Notes: generated by a model not told the origin, from the sequence alone. A stretch of DNA of 64,000 nt from Pelosinus fermentans JBW45 (GCF_000271665.2 NZ_CP010978.1:4819001-4883000), one strand, 5' to 3'; counted from the stretch's first letter, positions 8,270 through 18,302 are shown. Translations and numbers: made by a program.

Positions 8270-8466
8270 AGGATAAGTTCTGATTCGCTTTTCAAATTTT
8301 AATGTACTATAGTAGATATGCTCATTAATATGCAAGTACTGAATTACTCCTTCATAATCTGTTTTACTAGAAAAAAAACAGCAACATAAGGTTGCTTTAA
8401 ATACATTATCTGGTCTAATTAAACCCATCTCACCAATATAAATACTATTATTTCTGCAAAATCAAC
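8270..8466 (-). pseudogene. Relic: fragment resembling an Sfp-type phosphopantetheinyl transferase
   Basis: The frame reads IYIGEMGLIRPDNVFKATL and further on INEHIYYSTLKFEKRIRTY, then breaks into the linker fragment. The YYSTLKFEKR-x-x-Y pattern is like the segment before the LGRxAAK motif of Sfp-type transferases. A TGA lies upstream in frame. Identification rests on a short motif and is tentative. Confidence 0.4.
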
Positions 8467-8528
8467 ATGAATATCTGAAATGGCAGATACTTTCAATATA
8501 TTTTCTCCTCAGATGTATTAACTATTAT

Positions 8529-8690
8529 AACTCGACTCAGCCTTGAGACGCGCAAAGATTCGATCCAAGGGTCATATTTATGATTACTTCTCCAAACTTG
8601 CCCTCAGCAACATTACGGTCTCTCACATCCTGCCTCTCAATTTTCTTTAACATCCTCTTAGCTACTTTACCTTCACTGCAGAAACTTCTA
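8529..8690 (-). pseudogene. Relic: C-terminal piece of an IS5/IS1182-like transposase
   Basis: One minus frame reads KRMLKKIERQDVRDRNVAEG followed by KFGE, resembling the (V/I)EGKFG-x-(G/A)KR segment of DDE transposases of these families. The rest needs frame changes. No terminal repeats are visible, so the element has decayed. Confidence 0.4.
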
Positions 8691-8700
8691 AATTGCCATG

Positions 8701-9846
8701 TTACTTTTTTATAAATGATCTGAAATTCTGAACGATTTCTTTTTCAGAATATAGCGTTTCGCAAAAGTCACTAATTGCATTATAGGCCTTGGGTTCAGCT
8801 AACAACGCTATATGGCTGGGGGAATCTACATCCATCATGTGAAAATCGGGAATGTTCTTTTCCCAGTTCTTCCAATAATTCTGATGATCAAATCCTATTT
8901 CATGATCAGAAATTCTAAAATATGGTTCTAATTCGCCATAAAATACCCCACTCTTATTGCGAAAATAGTAACAAGTTACAGACTGAGGTTCAGTTAGTGG
9001 CAATACAGAAAAATGTTCTACTCCATAAGCATGATGAACCGTTGTACTTTTCTGTATCTGGGCATATAACTCAGCTTCTGTTTGAGGCAATCCACGTGCT
9101 TTGGCAATCATGATTAACTGCTGGAAAAACGTCTCATCATCTACATCTAAATTCACTTCATCCCTATGAATGAGTGTTTGGATAAACTTTTCCGGTTCTT
9201 GCATCGTTTTTGACATTAACACCATGTTAAGGGCTTGCAAAAATATAATTTTTTGCATGTCTTTTTTAGCTTCAGCATTATATGGCGAATCCAAAGATAC
9301 TGAATCTACCATGACAATCGTGCTAATAGTTTGCCCTAATTCTTGTAATTGACGTGTAACTTCATACGCCAAACGCCCACCTAAAGAATATCCACCAATA
9401 TCATAAGGCCCTTCGGGTTGTACTGTTAAAATAATGTGAACATAATATGCAGCCATTGCTTGGATCCCATATAATGGAGAGCGATTACCTATCCAGCCCC
9501 GTGGTTCAATACCATAAAAAGGTCGCTGAATCTTCCGAGCAATGATCCTATATCCTGATACAGTACCGCTTCCGCCATGAATCCAAAATACAGGTTTACC
9601 TTGATTTTCTTTATTGAGATGAATAAGTTCAGGAAATTGCGGCCATATAGGTGATTTCATTACAGGTGAAGCAACCATAGATTGTGTCTTTTTTATTTCT
9701 CCATGGCCATGCGCTATGTGCCGCTCTGGTGATTGCACCAAAGGTTGCTGCGGTGTTAACCCGATCATTTTTCTTACCTCTTCTTCGGCATCTTCGGGAC
9801 TCATTTTGCCTGCTTGTAGTGCACGGAAAATATCTTTTGAATTCAT
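8701..9846 (-). CDS. Discrete polyketide thioesterase with N-terminal docking-like segment
   Basis: 381 residues. The first 25 (SKDIFRALQAGKMSPEDAEE) match the start of PKS3 and resemble short helical docking segments. The thioesterase domain follows: oxyanion region FWIHGGSGTVSGYR, nucleophile GYSLGG, and a C-terminal DSPSHIALL with the probable catalytic His. It is the last gene of the operon and should release the finished chain from the twin ACPs at the end of PKS3, by hydrolysis or cyclisation. Unusually it is a separate protein rather than the C-terminal domain of the last synthase. AGGAGGT precedes the ATG. Confidence 0.88.
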   Translation of the reverse strand: MNSKDIFRALQAGKMSPEDAEEEVRKMIGLTPQQPLVQSPERHIAHGHGEIKKTQSMVASPVMKSPIWPQFPELIHLNKENQGKPVFWIHGGSGTVSGYRIIARKIQRPFYGIEPRGWIGNRSPLYGIQAMAAYYVHIILTVQPEGPYDIGGYSLGGRLAYEVTRQLQELGQTISTIVMVDSVSLDSPYNAEAKKDMQKIIFLQALNMVLMSKTMQEPEKFIQTLIHRDEVNLDVDDETFFQQLIMIAKARGLPQTEAELYAQIQKSTTVHHAYGVEHFSVLPLTEPQSVTCYYFRNKSGVFYGELEPYFRISDHEIGFDHQNYWKNWEKNIPDFHMMDVDSPSHIALLAEPKAYNAISDFCETLYSEKEIVQNFRSFIKK

Positions 9847-10045
9847 AAATAACCTCCTGCTATTATTTCTGCCTTAATGTCATAATCCATGTTTTGCAAT
9901 CGCAAAGGATAACGAGAAACCAGAGCCATTAGCCCATGAGCTATCCGCTTTTACTCCCCGGCTAATCGAACTCCACGATTGGCAACCTGAGTTCCTGTTT
10001 TCCAATGACCATAAAAAATAGTTTTAGCCTATTATCATATTACCA

Positions 10046-13000
10046 TTAGGCCTTTATATATAATTGATGTAATTGTTTATCAGCCTGTTCGATATCTAAA
10101 TTTCCCTGATGTACTTGCTGTATCAACTCGCGTAAGGAAGGGGATGAAATTGATTGTAAGGACACTTGATTCAATCCTCCCCTATGGTGGTTATTTAATT
10201 CTTTTTCTAAAAATCCGGCGAACTCACGAATATTTGGATAATCATACACCTTGGTTGCCATAATTGTGATACCATACTGCTTATTGACCGCCTGAATCCA
10301 TTCCACACCTATAATCGAATCCAAACCCATATCAATGAAATTTGCATCCACATCAACATCGCTTTGCTTCATGTACAAAGCCTCTGCCAAGCTTGTTGCC
10401 AATTCTTCCTGTAATGTTTCTACCGAAAAGGAAACCGCCAATGGATTGGACTTCCCTTGGTTTTCAATTTGATCAGATGTTGAACCCCTTAGATCTGTTG
10501 CTGATTCTATTGATGTCAATTCGACGGATTGCAGCGAAAATTCCTTTGGAGACTGGTCTAAACCTGAAATCGCTTGTATTCTTTTGGGGGGATTGCTTTG
10601 TATACTCAATTCTTTATCCAAGAATCCGGCGAACTCACGAATGCTTGGATAATCATACACCTTGGTTGCCATAATTGTGGTACCATACTGCTTATTGACT
10701 GCCTGAATCCATTCCACACCTATAATCGAGTCCAACCCCATATCAATAAAACTTACATCCACATCAACATCACTTCGCTTCATACACAAAGCCTCCGCCA
10801 AGCTTGTTGCCAGCTCTTCCTGTAATAATTCTGTCGGAATACCTGGTTGAGCATGAGTCACAAGTTTAGATTCCTCGTTATTTTTAGGTTGTAATGATGA
10901 AACACTTGTCGACGATAATGCAATTAATTGTCTGGTTTGACCCGCTGGATTGCTCGGTAAAGTGGGTTGATCTGATAATGTCCGTAAAAGAACCCCTCCC
11001 TGTTTGTCAAATCGCTTAGAAGAATTTGATTCTGTTATGGGTTGCAATAAATGTTGGGCAGAGGTCAAATTAAACTGCTGTTCAGATATATCTGAAGTAT
11101 TTCGATACGACGAAGAGTGGTCTATAGCAGCAGCTTGTCTTACAGTTGTATCGCTGACAAATTTGCTCTCTTGCTTAGGTGCCCAATAACGTTCCTTGGC
11201 AAAAGGATACGTTGGTAGACTAAGACGATGAGGTTTGATCTCACCATATAACTTATCCCAGTCAAAAATCAAACCTTTGACCCAAAGATTGAGAAGTTTT
11301 GCATATTTCCTACGCTCTATCCACTTATCAACGGCTTCCAACAATTCTTCATCTGCTTTAAAAATAGCCAACATCTCTTTATTACGTTTGACTTGACCTC
11401 GATATAAATCTTCCATATTTTCTTCCTGACCATCTACAAAAGCTCTCAGTTTCTCTTCAAGTTCTTTTATCGATCCCACAATCACAGCCAAGCGTTCCTC
11501 CATTGCTTCCCGTCCGATTTGAAGAGTGTATGCTATCTCAGCTAAACTGGCATCTGAGAATTGCTGATCCCCAATAGCAGTGAGCAATCGCTTAGCTTGT
11601 TCATAAAGTTGTTTCTCATTCTTTGCCGATAATAAAATGATTGCTGGATTCTGATTGGTATTCATAATCTGAGGTCTTTCCAATTGGGGGGAAATATATT
11701 CTTCGATTACTACATGAGCATTTGAGCCTCCTGCACCAAATGCAGAGATACCAGCCATTCGTGGATATTCCTTGCTTTCTCCATTGAACTCCAGAACCGG
11801 TCGTTGCCATTGTTCAAGCTCTTGCTGAACTTTAAAAGAGGTATTGCTGAAATCAATATTAGGATTTAATGTCTTAGAATGTAATGAGGGCACTAATTGA
11901 TGATATTTGAGTTGCAATAATACTTTTGTCACCCCTGCAATACCTGCTGCACTCTCACAATGCCCAATATTTGATTTTGCCGATCCAATAGCACAAAACT
12001 GTTTATCTTGCGTAAATTGCTGAAAAGCTTTATTCAAACCCAATATTTCAATTGGATCGCCTAAGGAAGTTCCAGTGCCATGTGCTTCGATATAACTAAT
12101 CTTCCTTGGATTTATCCCGCCTTTTGCAAAAGCTCGTTTAATAACACTAGCCTGCGCATTTGGATTAGGAACTGTATACCCATTTGTTTTTCCACCATGA
12201 TTGATTGCAGTCGCTTTAATAATTCCATAAATATTATCCCCGTCTACAATGGCTTTAGACAATGGTTTTAAGAGCACTGCGCCTACGCCTTCTCCAGGCA
12301 CATAGCCATCACCTCCCAGACCAAAGCTTTCACACCGTCCCTTGCTTGATACAAATTTTCCCTGTCCGAGTAGTAGATATTTATTAGGATGAATGGAAAC
12401 ATTGACACCGCCTGCAATTGCAAGTTCACATTCGCCTTGTCGCAAACTTTGACAAGCCAAATGGATTGCCGTGAGAGAAGAAGAACACATCGTATCTACG
12501 GCCAGACTAGGTCCATGGAAATTACAAAAATAAGACACACGGTTGGCTATCGACGACGGATTCCCAGGAAGAGCAGACATTTTTCCTAATGCTTGTTTTT
12601 GAGCTCCGTAGAGCTGGTACTCTTCATACATCACTCCTACATAGACACCTACATTACCTTCCAAATCAAAGTCCCGCGAACTAAAGGATTGTCGAGTATA
12701 GCCCGCATCTTCTAACGTTTCAAAGACGCACTCCAAAAACAATCGCTCCTGAGGGTCTAATATTTCCGCTTCTCTTGGAGAGATATTGAAGAATAAAGGG
12801 TCAAATTGATCTACGCCTTCTATAAATCCTCCCCACTTGCTATAAGTTTTTCCAGGCTTGTTCTTATCTTCATTAAAATACAAACTGTGATCCCAACGCT
12901 CCTTGGGAATTTCAGTGATGCAATCCTTACCATCTCGCAAGTTTCTCCAAAATTCTTGGATATTGGCTGCTCCAGGATAACGCCCTGAAAGACCAATGAT

Positions 13001-14944
13001 CGCAATATCCCTATGTCCCGTATTGCTTTCTTTCTGTGATTTTATATTAAGGGATGCAAAACGTGAGCGTCCGCGACTGCTGTGGTTTGATTGTACAGGC
13101 TCTGCTACAGTTACATATTCTTTGGCGCTCTCGATACTTTCAGCTTTCCTCTCAAGCCCTAGCAATTCTATCAACTGGTCTCTATGGGAACCAACAAAAT
13201 ATTCGGTTAGTTCTTGAATTGTTTGATATTCAAAGAATAAAGTCTTCGGCAACGAGCCGAATGTTTTTTCTAATTGATTGGTCAATTGCATAATCATCAG
13301 TGAATCAATTCCGTACTTTTCCAGCTGAACATCTGCTTCGATTTGATACTTCGGAAGATTGATGATAGATGAAAGCTGCTCTTTAAAATAATTTATTGCT
13401 TTTTCCTTGAACAATTTTGGCTCAAGAACTGGAACTGTTTTCTTTTCTTCCACTGTAGAAGATGGGTTGGAGACTTCTACTCCAGTTGTTTGACTCAAAA
13501 ATACTGTATGGAGTCGTTTTATATCCCCTTCCATGACCATCATTTGATCCTTATCAGATGCTAATCCCTGATACAAGGCTCTAATGCCGTTTGATGTCTT
13601 CATGGCAATCATACCCATACTTTGCATCATCAACTTTTCAGTTTCTTCATCAATCTGCATACCGCCCTCTTTCCACAGCGGCCAATTGATGGATAGCGTC
13701 TGACCTTGCCGTTGCTTTGCAGTCACCAACAAGTTACGATACCTTGCATAGACGTCCATAAAAGCATTAGCAGTTGCATAATCCACCTGACCTGGATTAC
13801 CTAAGCTTCCAGCTATCGAGGAAAAAAGAACAAAAAGATCCAGTCCTATATCCTGGCTTGCTTGATCTAGATTGACTAATCCTGTGACTTTAGGAGCCAA
13901 CACTTTTAGGAACTCATCTTTTGTCTTTTTAATAATAAAGTTATCTCGGATCACTCCCGCGCCATGGATGATGCCATCAAGACTTCCATACTGCTTCTGA
14001 ACACTATGGATTAAATCAGCAACAGCCTGTTTCTGCGTCACATCAACCTGTTTGTATTCTATTCGAACGCCTAAACCCTCTAATTCCTTAAACTTTTCTC
14101 GCTTATCTTCCCCCAACGGGGATCGTCCAGTCAGAATCAATGACGCATTCTTGACTTTATATGCAATGTCTTTGGCAAAAATGAGTCCTAGACCACCAGC
14201 CCCTCCAGTAATGAGATAGATGCCTTGGTCTTTCCAAGGAATGTTCGCTTCTTTCTGGGATGCTTCAACTTCCCGCCAACTGCTAACCAATCTTTTGTCT
14301 TCTTGGTATCGAATTTGGTTTTCATGGGGACTTTGACTGTTTTCCTTGAGTTTTCCTACCATTTTCTCAAAATCTTCCCACCGATCCACTCCAATTAATT
14401 GCCCAATGAGCTTGGGATTCTCAAGCTGAGCGGTTTTCAAAAGCCCAGAAAGTCCAAAAAAGAGTTGCTGTTCATCCCGAGTAGAAACTACTATCTGGAC
14501 TAGCACCTTACCGATAGGTTTTTCTTTGAGAATACGTTGAATCTCCTCAAAGACTTCAATAGCATAGGTTTGGAATCTTTCCTCAATATCCGTCTGCTCA
14601 GATTGCAAGGTAAGGAAACGCACTCTAGTCATTTTGCTTTCGATGATTTCTTTAGTAACTTCATCCGGTTCACAAAGCACAACTATCTGCTGAGCATAGT
14701 CAGGCGCTGTGGCTTGCTGAAGAATAACTTTTTCCTTCCAGCAAGGCGTAAGCTTCAAAGTCCCAATAGGTTCTGAAGAACCCACTGTGCCCACTTCACC
14801 TTCCGGCACACCTGATGAAACTTCCTTTATCCGTAAACCTCCACTTGTTGAAACTGTTTTTATATTTTTCATTAATGCTCTCTTTGCATCTTCATGACTT
14901 ATTTTCCCTGCTTGCAGAGCAAGTAAAATTTCTTGTGAGTTCAT
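10046..14944 (-). CDS. PKS3: trans-AT polyketide synthase, KR-ACP-KS-ACP-ACP (final module, beta-branching)
   Basis: About 1,632 residues. Order: docking-like helices (EILLALQAGKISHEDA), KR (GGAGGLGLIF about 245; YATANAF; Asp in GAGVIRDNF suggests B type), ACP (GIDSLMIM about 546), KS4 (about 650-1085; DTMCSSS, EAHGTGT, KSNIGHCES), flanking linker ending LPTYPFAKERYW, twin ACPs (both GLDSIIGVEWIQ, about 1404 and 1542) and a C-terminal docking segment. The KR-ACP completes the module begun by KS3-DH of PKS2. KS4 is followed by no KR, so a beta-ketoacyl chain is presented. Both final ACPs have Trp six residues after the phosphopantetheine Ser, the known flag for HMG-CoA-synthase recruitment. 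No AT domain. ATG 14944 has GAGGAGGG upstream. Confidence 0.93.
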   Translation of the reverse strand: MNSQEILLALQAGKISHEDAKRALMKNIKTVSTSGGLRIKEVSSGVPEGEVGTVGSSEPIGTLKLTPCWKEKVILQQATAPDYAQQIVVLCEPDEVTKEIIESKMTRVRFLTLQSEQTDIEERFQTYAIEVFEEIQRILKEKPIGKVLVQIVVSTRDEQQLFFGLSGLLKTAQLENPKLIGQLIGVDRWEDFEKMVGKLKENSQSPHENQIRYQEDKRLVSSWREVEASQKEANIPWKDQGIYLITGGAGGLGLIFAKDIAYKVKNASLILTGRSPLGEDKREKFKELEGLGVRIEYKQVDVTQKQAVADLIHSVQKQYGSLDGIIHGAGVIRDNFIIKKTKDEFLKVLAPKVTGLVNLDQASQDIGLDLFVLFSSIAGSLGNPGQVDYATANAFMDVYARYRNLLVTAKQRQGQTLSINWPLWKEGGMQIDEETEKLMMQSMGMIAMKTSNGIRALYQGLASDKDQMMVMEGDIKRLHTVFLSQTTGVEVSNPSSTVEEKKTVPVLEPKLFKEKAINYFKEQLSSIINLPKYQIEADVQLEKYGIDSLMIMQLTNQLEKTFGSLPKTLFFEYQTIQELTEYFVGSHRDQLIELLGLERKAESIESAKEYVTVAEPVQSNHSSRGRSRFASLNIKSQKESNTGHRDIAIIGLSGRYPGAANIQEFWRNLRDGKDCITEIPKERWDHSLYFNEDKNKPGKTYSKWGGFIEGVDQFDPLFFNISPREAEILDPQERLFLECVFETLEDAGYTRQSFSSRDFDLEGNVGVYVGVMYEEYQLYGAQKQALGKMSALPGNPSSIANRVSYFCNFHGPSLAVDTMCSSSLTAIHLACQSLRQGECELAIAGGVNVSIHPNKYLLLGQGKFVSSKGRCESFGLGGDGYVPGEGVGAVLLKPLSKAIVDGDNIYGIIKATAINHGGKTNGYTVPNPNAQASVIKRAFAKGGINPRKISYIEAHGTGTSLGDPIEILGLNKAFQQFTQDKQFCAIGSAKSNIGHCESAAGIAGVTKVLLQLKYHQLVPSLHSKTLNPNIDFSNTSFKVQQELEQWQRPVLEFNGESKEYPRMAGISAFGAGGSNAHVVIEEYISPQLERPQIMNTNQNPAIILLSAKNEKQLYEQAKRLLTAIGDQQFSDASLAEIAYTLQIGREAMEERLAVIVGSIKELEEKLRAFVDGQEENMEDLYRGQVKRNKEMLAIFKADEELLEAVDKWIERRKYAKLLNLWVKGLIFDWDKLYGEIKPHRLSLPTYPFAKERYWAPKQESKFVSDTTVRQAAAIDHSSSYRNTSDISEQQFNLTSAQHLLQPITESNSSKRFDKQGGVLLRTLSDQPTLPSNPAGQTRQLIALSSTSVSSLQPKNNEESKLVTHAQPGIPTELLQEELATSLAEALCMKRSDVDVDVSFIDMGLDSIIGVEWIQAVNKQYGTTIMATKVYDYPSIREFAGFLDKELSIQSNPPKRIQAISGLDQSPKEFSLQSVELTSIESATDLRGSTSDQIENQGKSNPLAVSFSVETLQEELATSLAEALYMKQSDVDVDANFIDMGLDSIIGVEWIQAVNKQYGITIMATKVYDYPNIREFAGFLEKELNNHHRGGLNQVSLQSISSPSLRELIQQVHQGNLDIEQADKQLHQLYIKA

Positions 14945-15028
14945 CAATATCCCTCCTCGTATCTTTTATATTTAGACGTACCTTGAGCGACTTTCATCTT
15001 ATTCATCACCCAGAATACCGATATTGTA

Positions 15029-15802
15029 TCAGCCTCTCCACGGGAGTTGTCCTTTTTCCACATACAGAAAAATTCGTTCCAGATTGCGAGGGTCTGAAAA
15101 CAGATCTTGATTTGCCGCTACGGCCAAGGATTTTGATTGAAGTAGTAATTCATATAACTGGCTCATATATCTTTTATACTGTAAAATTCCCGTATTAGAT
15201 AAACATTTAAGACGAAGTAAATGCTTGCGCAGCAAGTTTTCACTATTAACATCATAGGCATCCACCAATCCCCATATCTGTGCCTGCTGAACTGATATCG
15301 GCTGAGTCATTAGCGTCATATAATGAGCCTTTTGAAATCCAACCCGACGAATCAGAAACGGTAAAACGCAGGCTGGAAAAAGACCAAACAGTAATTCAGA
15401 CAAGCTAAACTGCGCTGTCGAATTGGCAATTACAATATCGCTAGCTGCAACAAATCCTATCCCCCCTGCATTCGCCTTTCCACGAACATGGGAAATTGTT
15501 ATGTACGGCCCAGTTGCCAGCTTCAACCACAGATCATATAAGGGCTCCGGACTTTGTCCATTGGCTTGTCCACTTACCATCTTTTCATGTATACCCTGAA
15601 AATCAGCCCCCAAAGAGAATACTTCCGGTGAGCCTTCTAACACTACGATAGTAATAGATGGTTCACACAATGCCAACACCTGATGACACTCTTCAACCAA
15701 GCGCTCATTAATTGTATTATTGGCCGCAGGACGATTAAACTGTAAGAAACAAATCGGCTCTTGAAAGCGAACTTGAATCGTTTGATAACTCATGAAATCC
15801 AC
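15029..15802 (-). CDS. pksH: Polyketide enoyl-CoA hydratase (ECH1, PksH-like dehydratase)
   Basis: 257 residues, very close in motif layout to Bacillus PksH: YQTIQVRF at the start, NNTINERLVEECHQVL, FSLGADFQGIH, then HVRGKANAGGIGFVAASD (oxyanion hole) and FSLSELLFGLFPACVLPFLI. The enzyme dehydrates the HMG-like adduct on the ACP to a glutaconyl-type branch. It overlaps the synthase-like gene by 13 bp, so translation is coupled. The GTG at 15802 fits the PksH N-terminus; ATG 15793 is an alternative. The usual partner, ECH2/PksI, which decarboxylates, is not encoded in the operon. Confidence 0.9.
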   Translation of the reverse strand: MDFMSYQTIQVRFQEPICFLQFNRPAANNTINERLVEECHQVLALCEPSITIVVLEGSPEVFSLGADFQGIHEKMVSGQANGQSPEPLYDLWLKLATGPYITISHVRGKANAGGIGFVAASDIVIANSTAQFSLSELLFGLFPACVLPFLIRRVGFQKAHYMTLMTQPISVQQAQIWGLVDAYDVNSENLLRKHLLRLKCLSNTGILQYKRYMSQLYELLLQSKSLAVAANQDLFSDPRNLERIFLYVEKGQLPWRG

Positions 15803-17052
15803 TCATATTCACGATGAAATTCTCGTATCTCTTTTAAAAATAAGCGTTCCTTTCCTTTGCAGGAAGCCAACGCTCCCGAAATAAAGTTTGAATCTAATTT
15901 GACATTTCTGGTACCAAATTTTACCGTACCACTACCTTTTAATAAAGCTTCATATTCATCCATAGATAATCGATAGCGTTCATTTAATTGACGCTCCATT
16001 CCAAAACGCCGCTGGTATTCTTGCCCTTGTGCTGTAACAACCCCACTATAAAATTCAGAACAACAACCCGACCCATAGGAAAAGCAACCAATTCGTTTAG
16101 GCGAATCAAAGTGCCCTTGATCAATAGTGCTGGCCAAGGAAAGGAATACTGTAGCTCCCATAATATTTCCGACACGTTGACAATAAGTCAATCCCTGCAT
16201 CACACGCTGTGCAAAATCTTCTTCTATTTCAGGGGGCTTAGCTTTGGCCATCTTCCTCATCATGCTGCGATGTGCACCTTTCACCATACCGCCAAAGGGG
16301 GTATGAAATGCAAGATACTGAAATGTTTTTCGATAATCCACACCAGTTACCCGTTTTTGATATTCCAAAAATGCTTGTTCACAACAATCCAAATAGGACA
16401 TTAATGATAAATCCGCATCCCCAGCTTCACTATCAGCAATCGGTCTGCAAGTATCCATCACCTCATAGCCATAATATCCGTTGGCCCCCACATCTACTTG
16501 AAATACACGGGGATTTTCGCTGACCAGGATTGCCACAGCTCCCGCACCCCCACTTGGCTCTGCAAAGGACCAATCCATTGTCAAAGCATCTCCCCCTTCA
16601 GCAATCATAAATCTGGAAATATCAGTTGCTATTACCAAGGCTTTAGCACCAGGCGATACCTGGGATAGAATGAAATTAACTGCCATCTGAAATCCAGCAG
16701 TACCCGAATAGCAAGCATTTTTGAGTTCAAATAAGCGACAATTTCGCTTAAGTCCTAAACAATCGTGAATATAGGTACTCATAGATTTTCCAAAATCAAT
16801 ACCAGATTCCGTGCATGTAATCAATAGTTCAATCTGCTCCTTCTCCGCTGCAGAAAGAGAGTCTATCACTGGTTTTGCTGCGTTAACCCCATAGGTGATT
16901 GGATCTTCATAGGGCAGGGCTACAGCTTTTTCTTTCATTAATAAATTTTCAAATCTGGTAATATCCAATTGACGATGCTGGGCCAATTGCATTACATCAA
17001 GATAAGTCGTTCCTCCAAAAACATTCATCGCTTCAATTCCAACAGAAATCAT
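15790..17052 (-). CDS. pksG: HMG-CoA-synthase homologue for beta-branching (PksG-like)
   Basis: 420 residues. Catalytic residues are visible: Glu in CTESGIDFGKS, Cys in ELKNACYSGTAGFQ, His in FHTPFGGMVKGAHR. It adds an acetyl unit from the donor ACP to the beta-keto group of the chain on the Trp-flagged ACPs of PKS3. It sits between the decarboxylating KS and the hydratase, the standard cassette order. GAGGGGG precedes the ATG. Confidence 0.93.
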   Translation of the reverse strand: MISVGIEAMNVFGGTTYLDVMQLAQHRQLDITRFENLLMKEKAVALPYEDPITYGVNAAKPVIDSLSAAEKEQIELLITCTESGIDFGKSMSTYIHDCLGLKRNCRLFELKNACYSGTAGFQMAVNFILSQVSPGAKALVIATDISRFMIAEGGDALTMDWSFAEPSGGAGAVAILVSENPRVFQVDVGANGYYGYEVMDTCRPIADSEAGDADLSLMSYLDCCEQAFLEYQKRVTGVDYRKTFQYLAFHTPFGGMVKGAHRSMMRKMAKAKPPEIEEDFAQRVMQGLTYCQRVGNIMGATVFLSLASTIDQGHFDSPKRIGCFSYGSGCCSEFYSGVVTAQGQEYQRRFGMERQLNERYRLSMDEYEALLKGSGTVKFGTRNVKLDSNFISGALASCKGKERLFLKEIREFHREYEWIS

Positions 17053-17072
17053 ATTTATTCCCCCTCACGTAG

Positions 17073-18302
17073 TTATTTTGCATTTTGTAAACAAATTGCC
17101 GTATTAATCCCCCCAAATCCCATGCTTAAACTTAAGGCGTGTTTAATATCATGCGGAACAGATTGTCCTCTAACCCAATTAAAAGAGGAATTTATGGGGT
17201 CTTCTAAATTTCTTGTAGGGTGGAGCCTAGACTCTTTCATTTGTATAAGAGTAGCAATAATCTCTACAGTTCCTGCTGCACTCAGTCCATGGCCAGTAAT
17301 AGACTTTGTTGCATTGATATAGGCATGCGATAACTGACAATCCTGAATTGCCTTTATTTCTATCTCGTCGCCAATCGTCGAACCTGTTCCATGAGGATTA
17401 ATATAATCAATTTCTTGAGGCGATAAATTCCCTTGCTTCAAAGCTCTTCTAATCACCTGAACCTCCCCCTCATAGGAAGGATTCGGATTCCGATTGCCAT
17501 CCATCGCTACAGCCCAACCTGACAGTATTGCATAGGGCTTTATCTGGCGACTCATGGCAAAATCGGCTCGTTCTATTACGACTGCACCACAGGATTCTCC
17601 ATAAATAAATCCATCCCGATTTTTATCAAAAGGTCGACAAGCCATGGCAGGTTCATCAGCATATCGATCAGTTCCCATAGCGCCTAAAGATCGCAATGCC
17701 TGGCATTCCCAGTATGTAAGATCCATTAAAGCTCCCATAGCAATGCAGATGTCAACTTGGCCCGTTTGAACCGCTTGAATTGCCTGAAGAATGGCCACTT
17801 GACCACTAGCAGAAGCACCTCCCACCGTATATGCAAATCCTCGAATCCCAAATTGCTCTGTACAAAGTCCACATAAATCGCTATCCATAAAGGATATTCC
17901 ATATGTGGGTCGTACAAGATGGGCACGATCTTTATAATTTTCATAGGTTTGTATCAAATCTCGCTGCTGTAGGTTAGATCCGCCAATCACCAACCCAATG
18001 CGGCTAGGATCCACTGCAGCCAAATTCGCCTCGTCCCAGGCTTCTTGCAGAGTGACCATAGCCACCTGCCCCGAAAAAGATGCAGTTCTCAACACGCGTT
18101 TTGAAAAACGTTCTGGATAAGACAAGGAAGGTATCTCTGCACCGATAAATGAAGTGTCTTTTTGCCGCCCAGGGCGCTGCATTACCCTAAATGCATGCTG
18201 CCCCTGCATCAGTGCCGGAGTAAATGCAGCTTTTCCTTGCCCAATAGCCGACGTGATACCAACACCTGTAATCAAGAGCTCAGACTGATTTTGATTTTTC
18301 AT
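17073..18302 (-). CDS. pksF: Decarboxylating ketosynthase of the beta-branching cassette (PksF-like, Cys to Ser)
   Basis: 409 residues with a KS fold but Ser in place of the condensing Cys (TVGGASASGQVA), while both His are kept (NPHGTGSTIGD, KSITGHGLSAAG). Such enzymes turn malonyl on the donor ACP into acetyl. It overlaps the ACP gene by 23 bp and has AGAGGTG upstream, so the two are probably translated together. Standard part of the HMG-CoA-synthase cassette. Confidence 0.92.
   Translation of the reverse strand: MKNQNQSELLITGVGITSAIGQGKAAFTPALMQGQHAFRVMQRPGRQKDTSFIGAEIPSLSYPERFSKRVLRTASFSGQVAMVTLQEAWDEANLAAVDPSRIGLVIGGSNLQQRDLIQTYENYKDRAHLVRPTYGISFMDSDLCGLCTEQFGIRGFAYTVGGASASGQVAILQAIQAVQTGQVDICIAMGALMDLTYWECQALRSLGAMGTDRYADEPAMACRPFDKNRDGFIYGESCGAVVIERADFAMSRQIKPYAILSGWAVAMDGNRNPNPSYEGEVQVIRRALKQGNLSPQEIDYINPHGTGSTIGDEIEIKAIQDCQLSHAYINATKSITGHGLSAAGTVEIIATLIQMKESRLHPTRNLEDPINSSFNWVRGQSVPHDIKHALSLSMGFGGINTAICLQNAK

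Noticed and set aside
8183-8428. 81-codon minus-strand ORF taken as one protein
   Set aside because: Its first part resembles a PPTase fragment, and the end is the PKS linker read out of frame; it is a junction of two relics.
12389-12589. Plus-strand ORFs inside the PKS genes (also 20496-20891, 44443-45066, 56226-56612)
   Set aside because: They are antisense shadows of strongly supported coding frames with motifs on the minus strand and have no ribosome sites or recognisable products.
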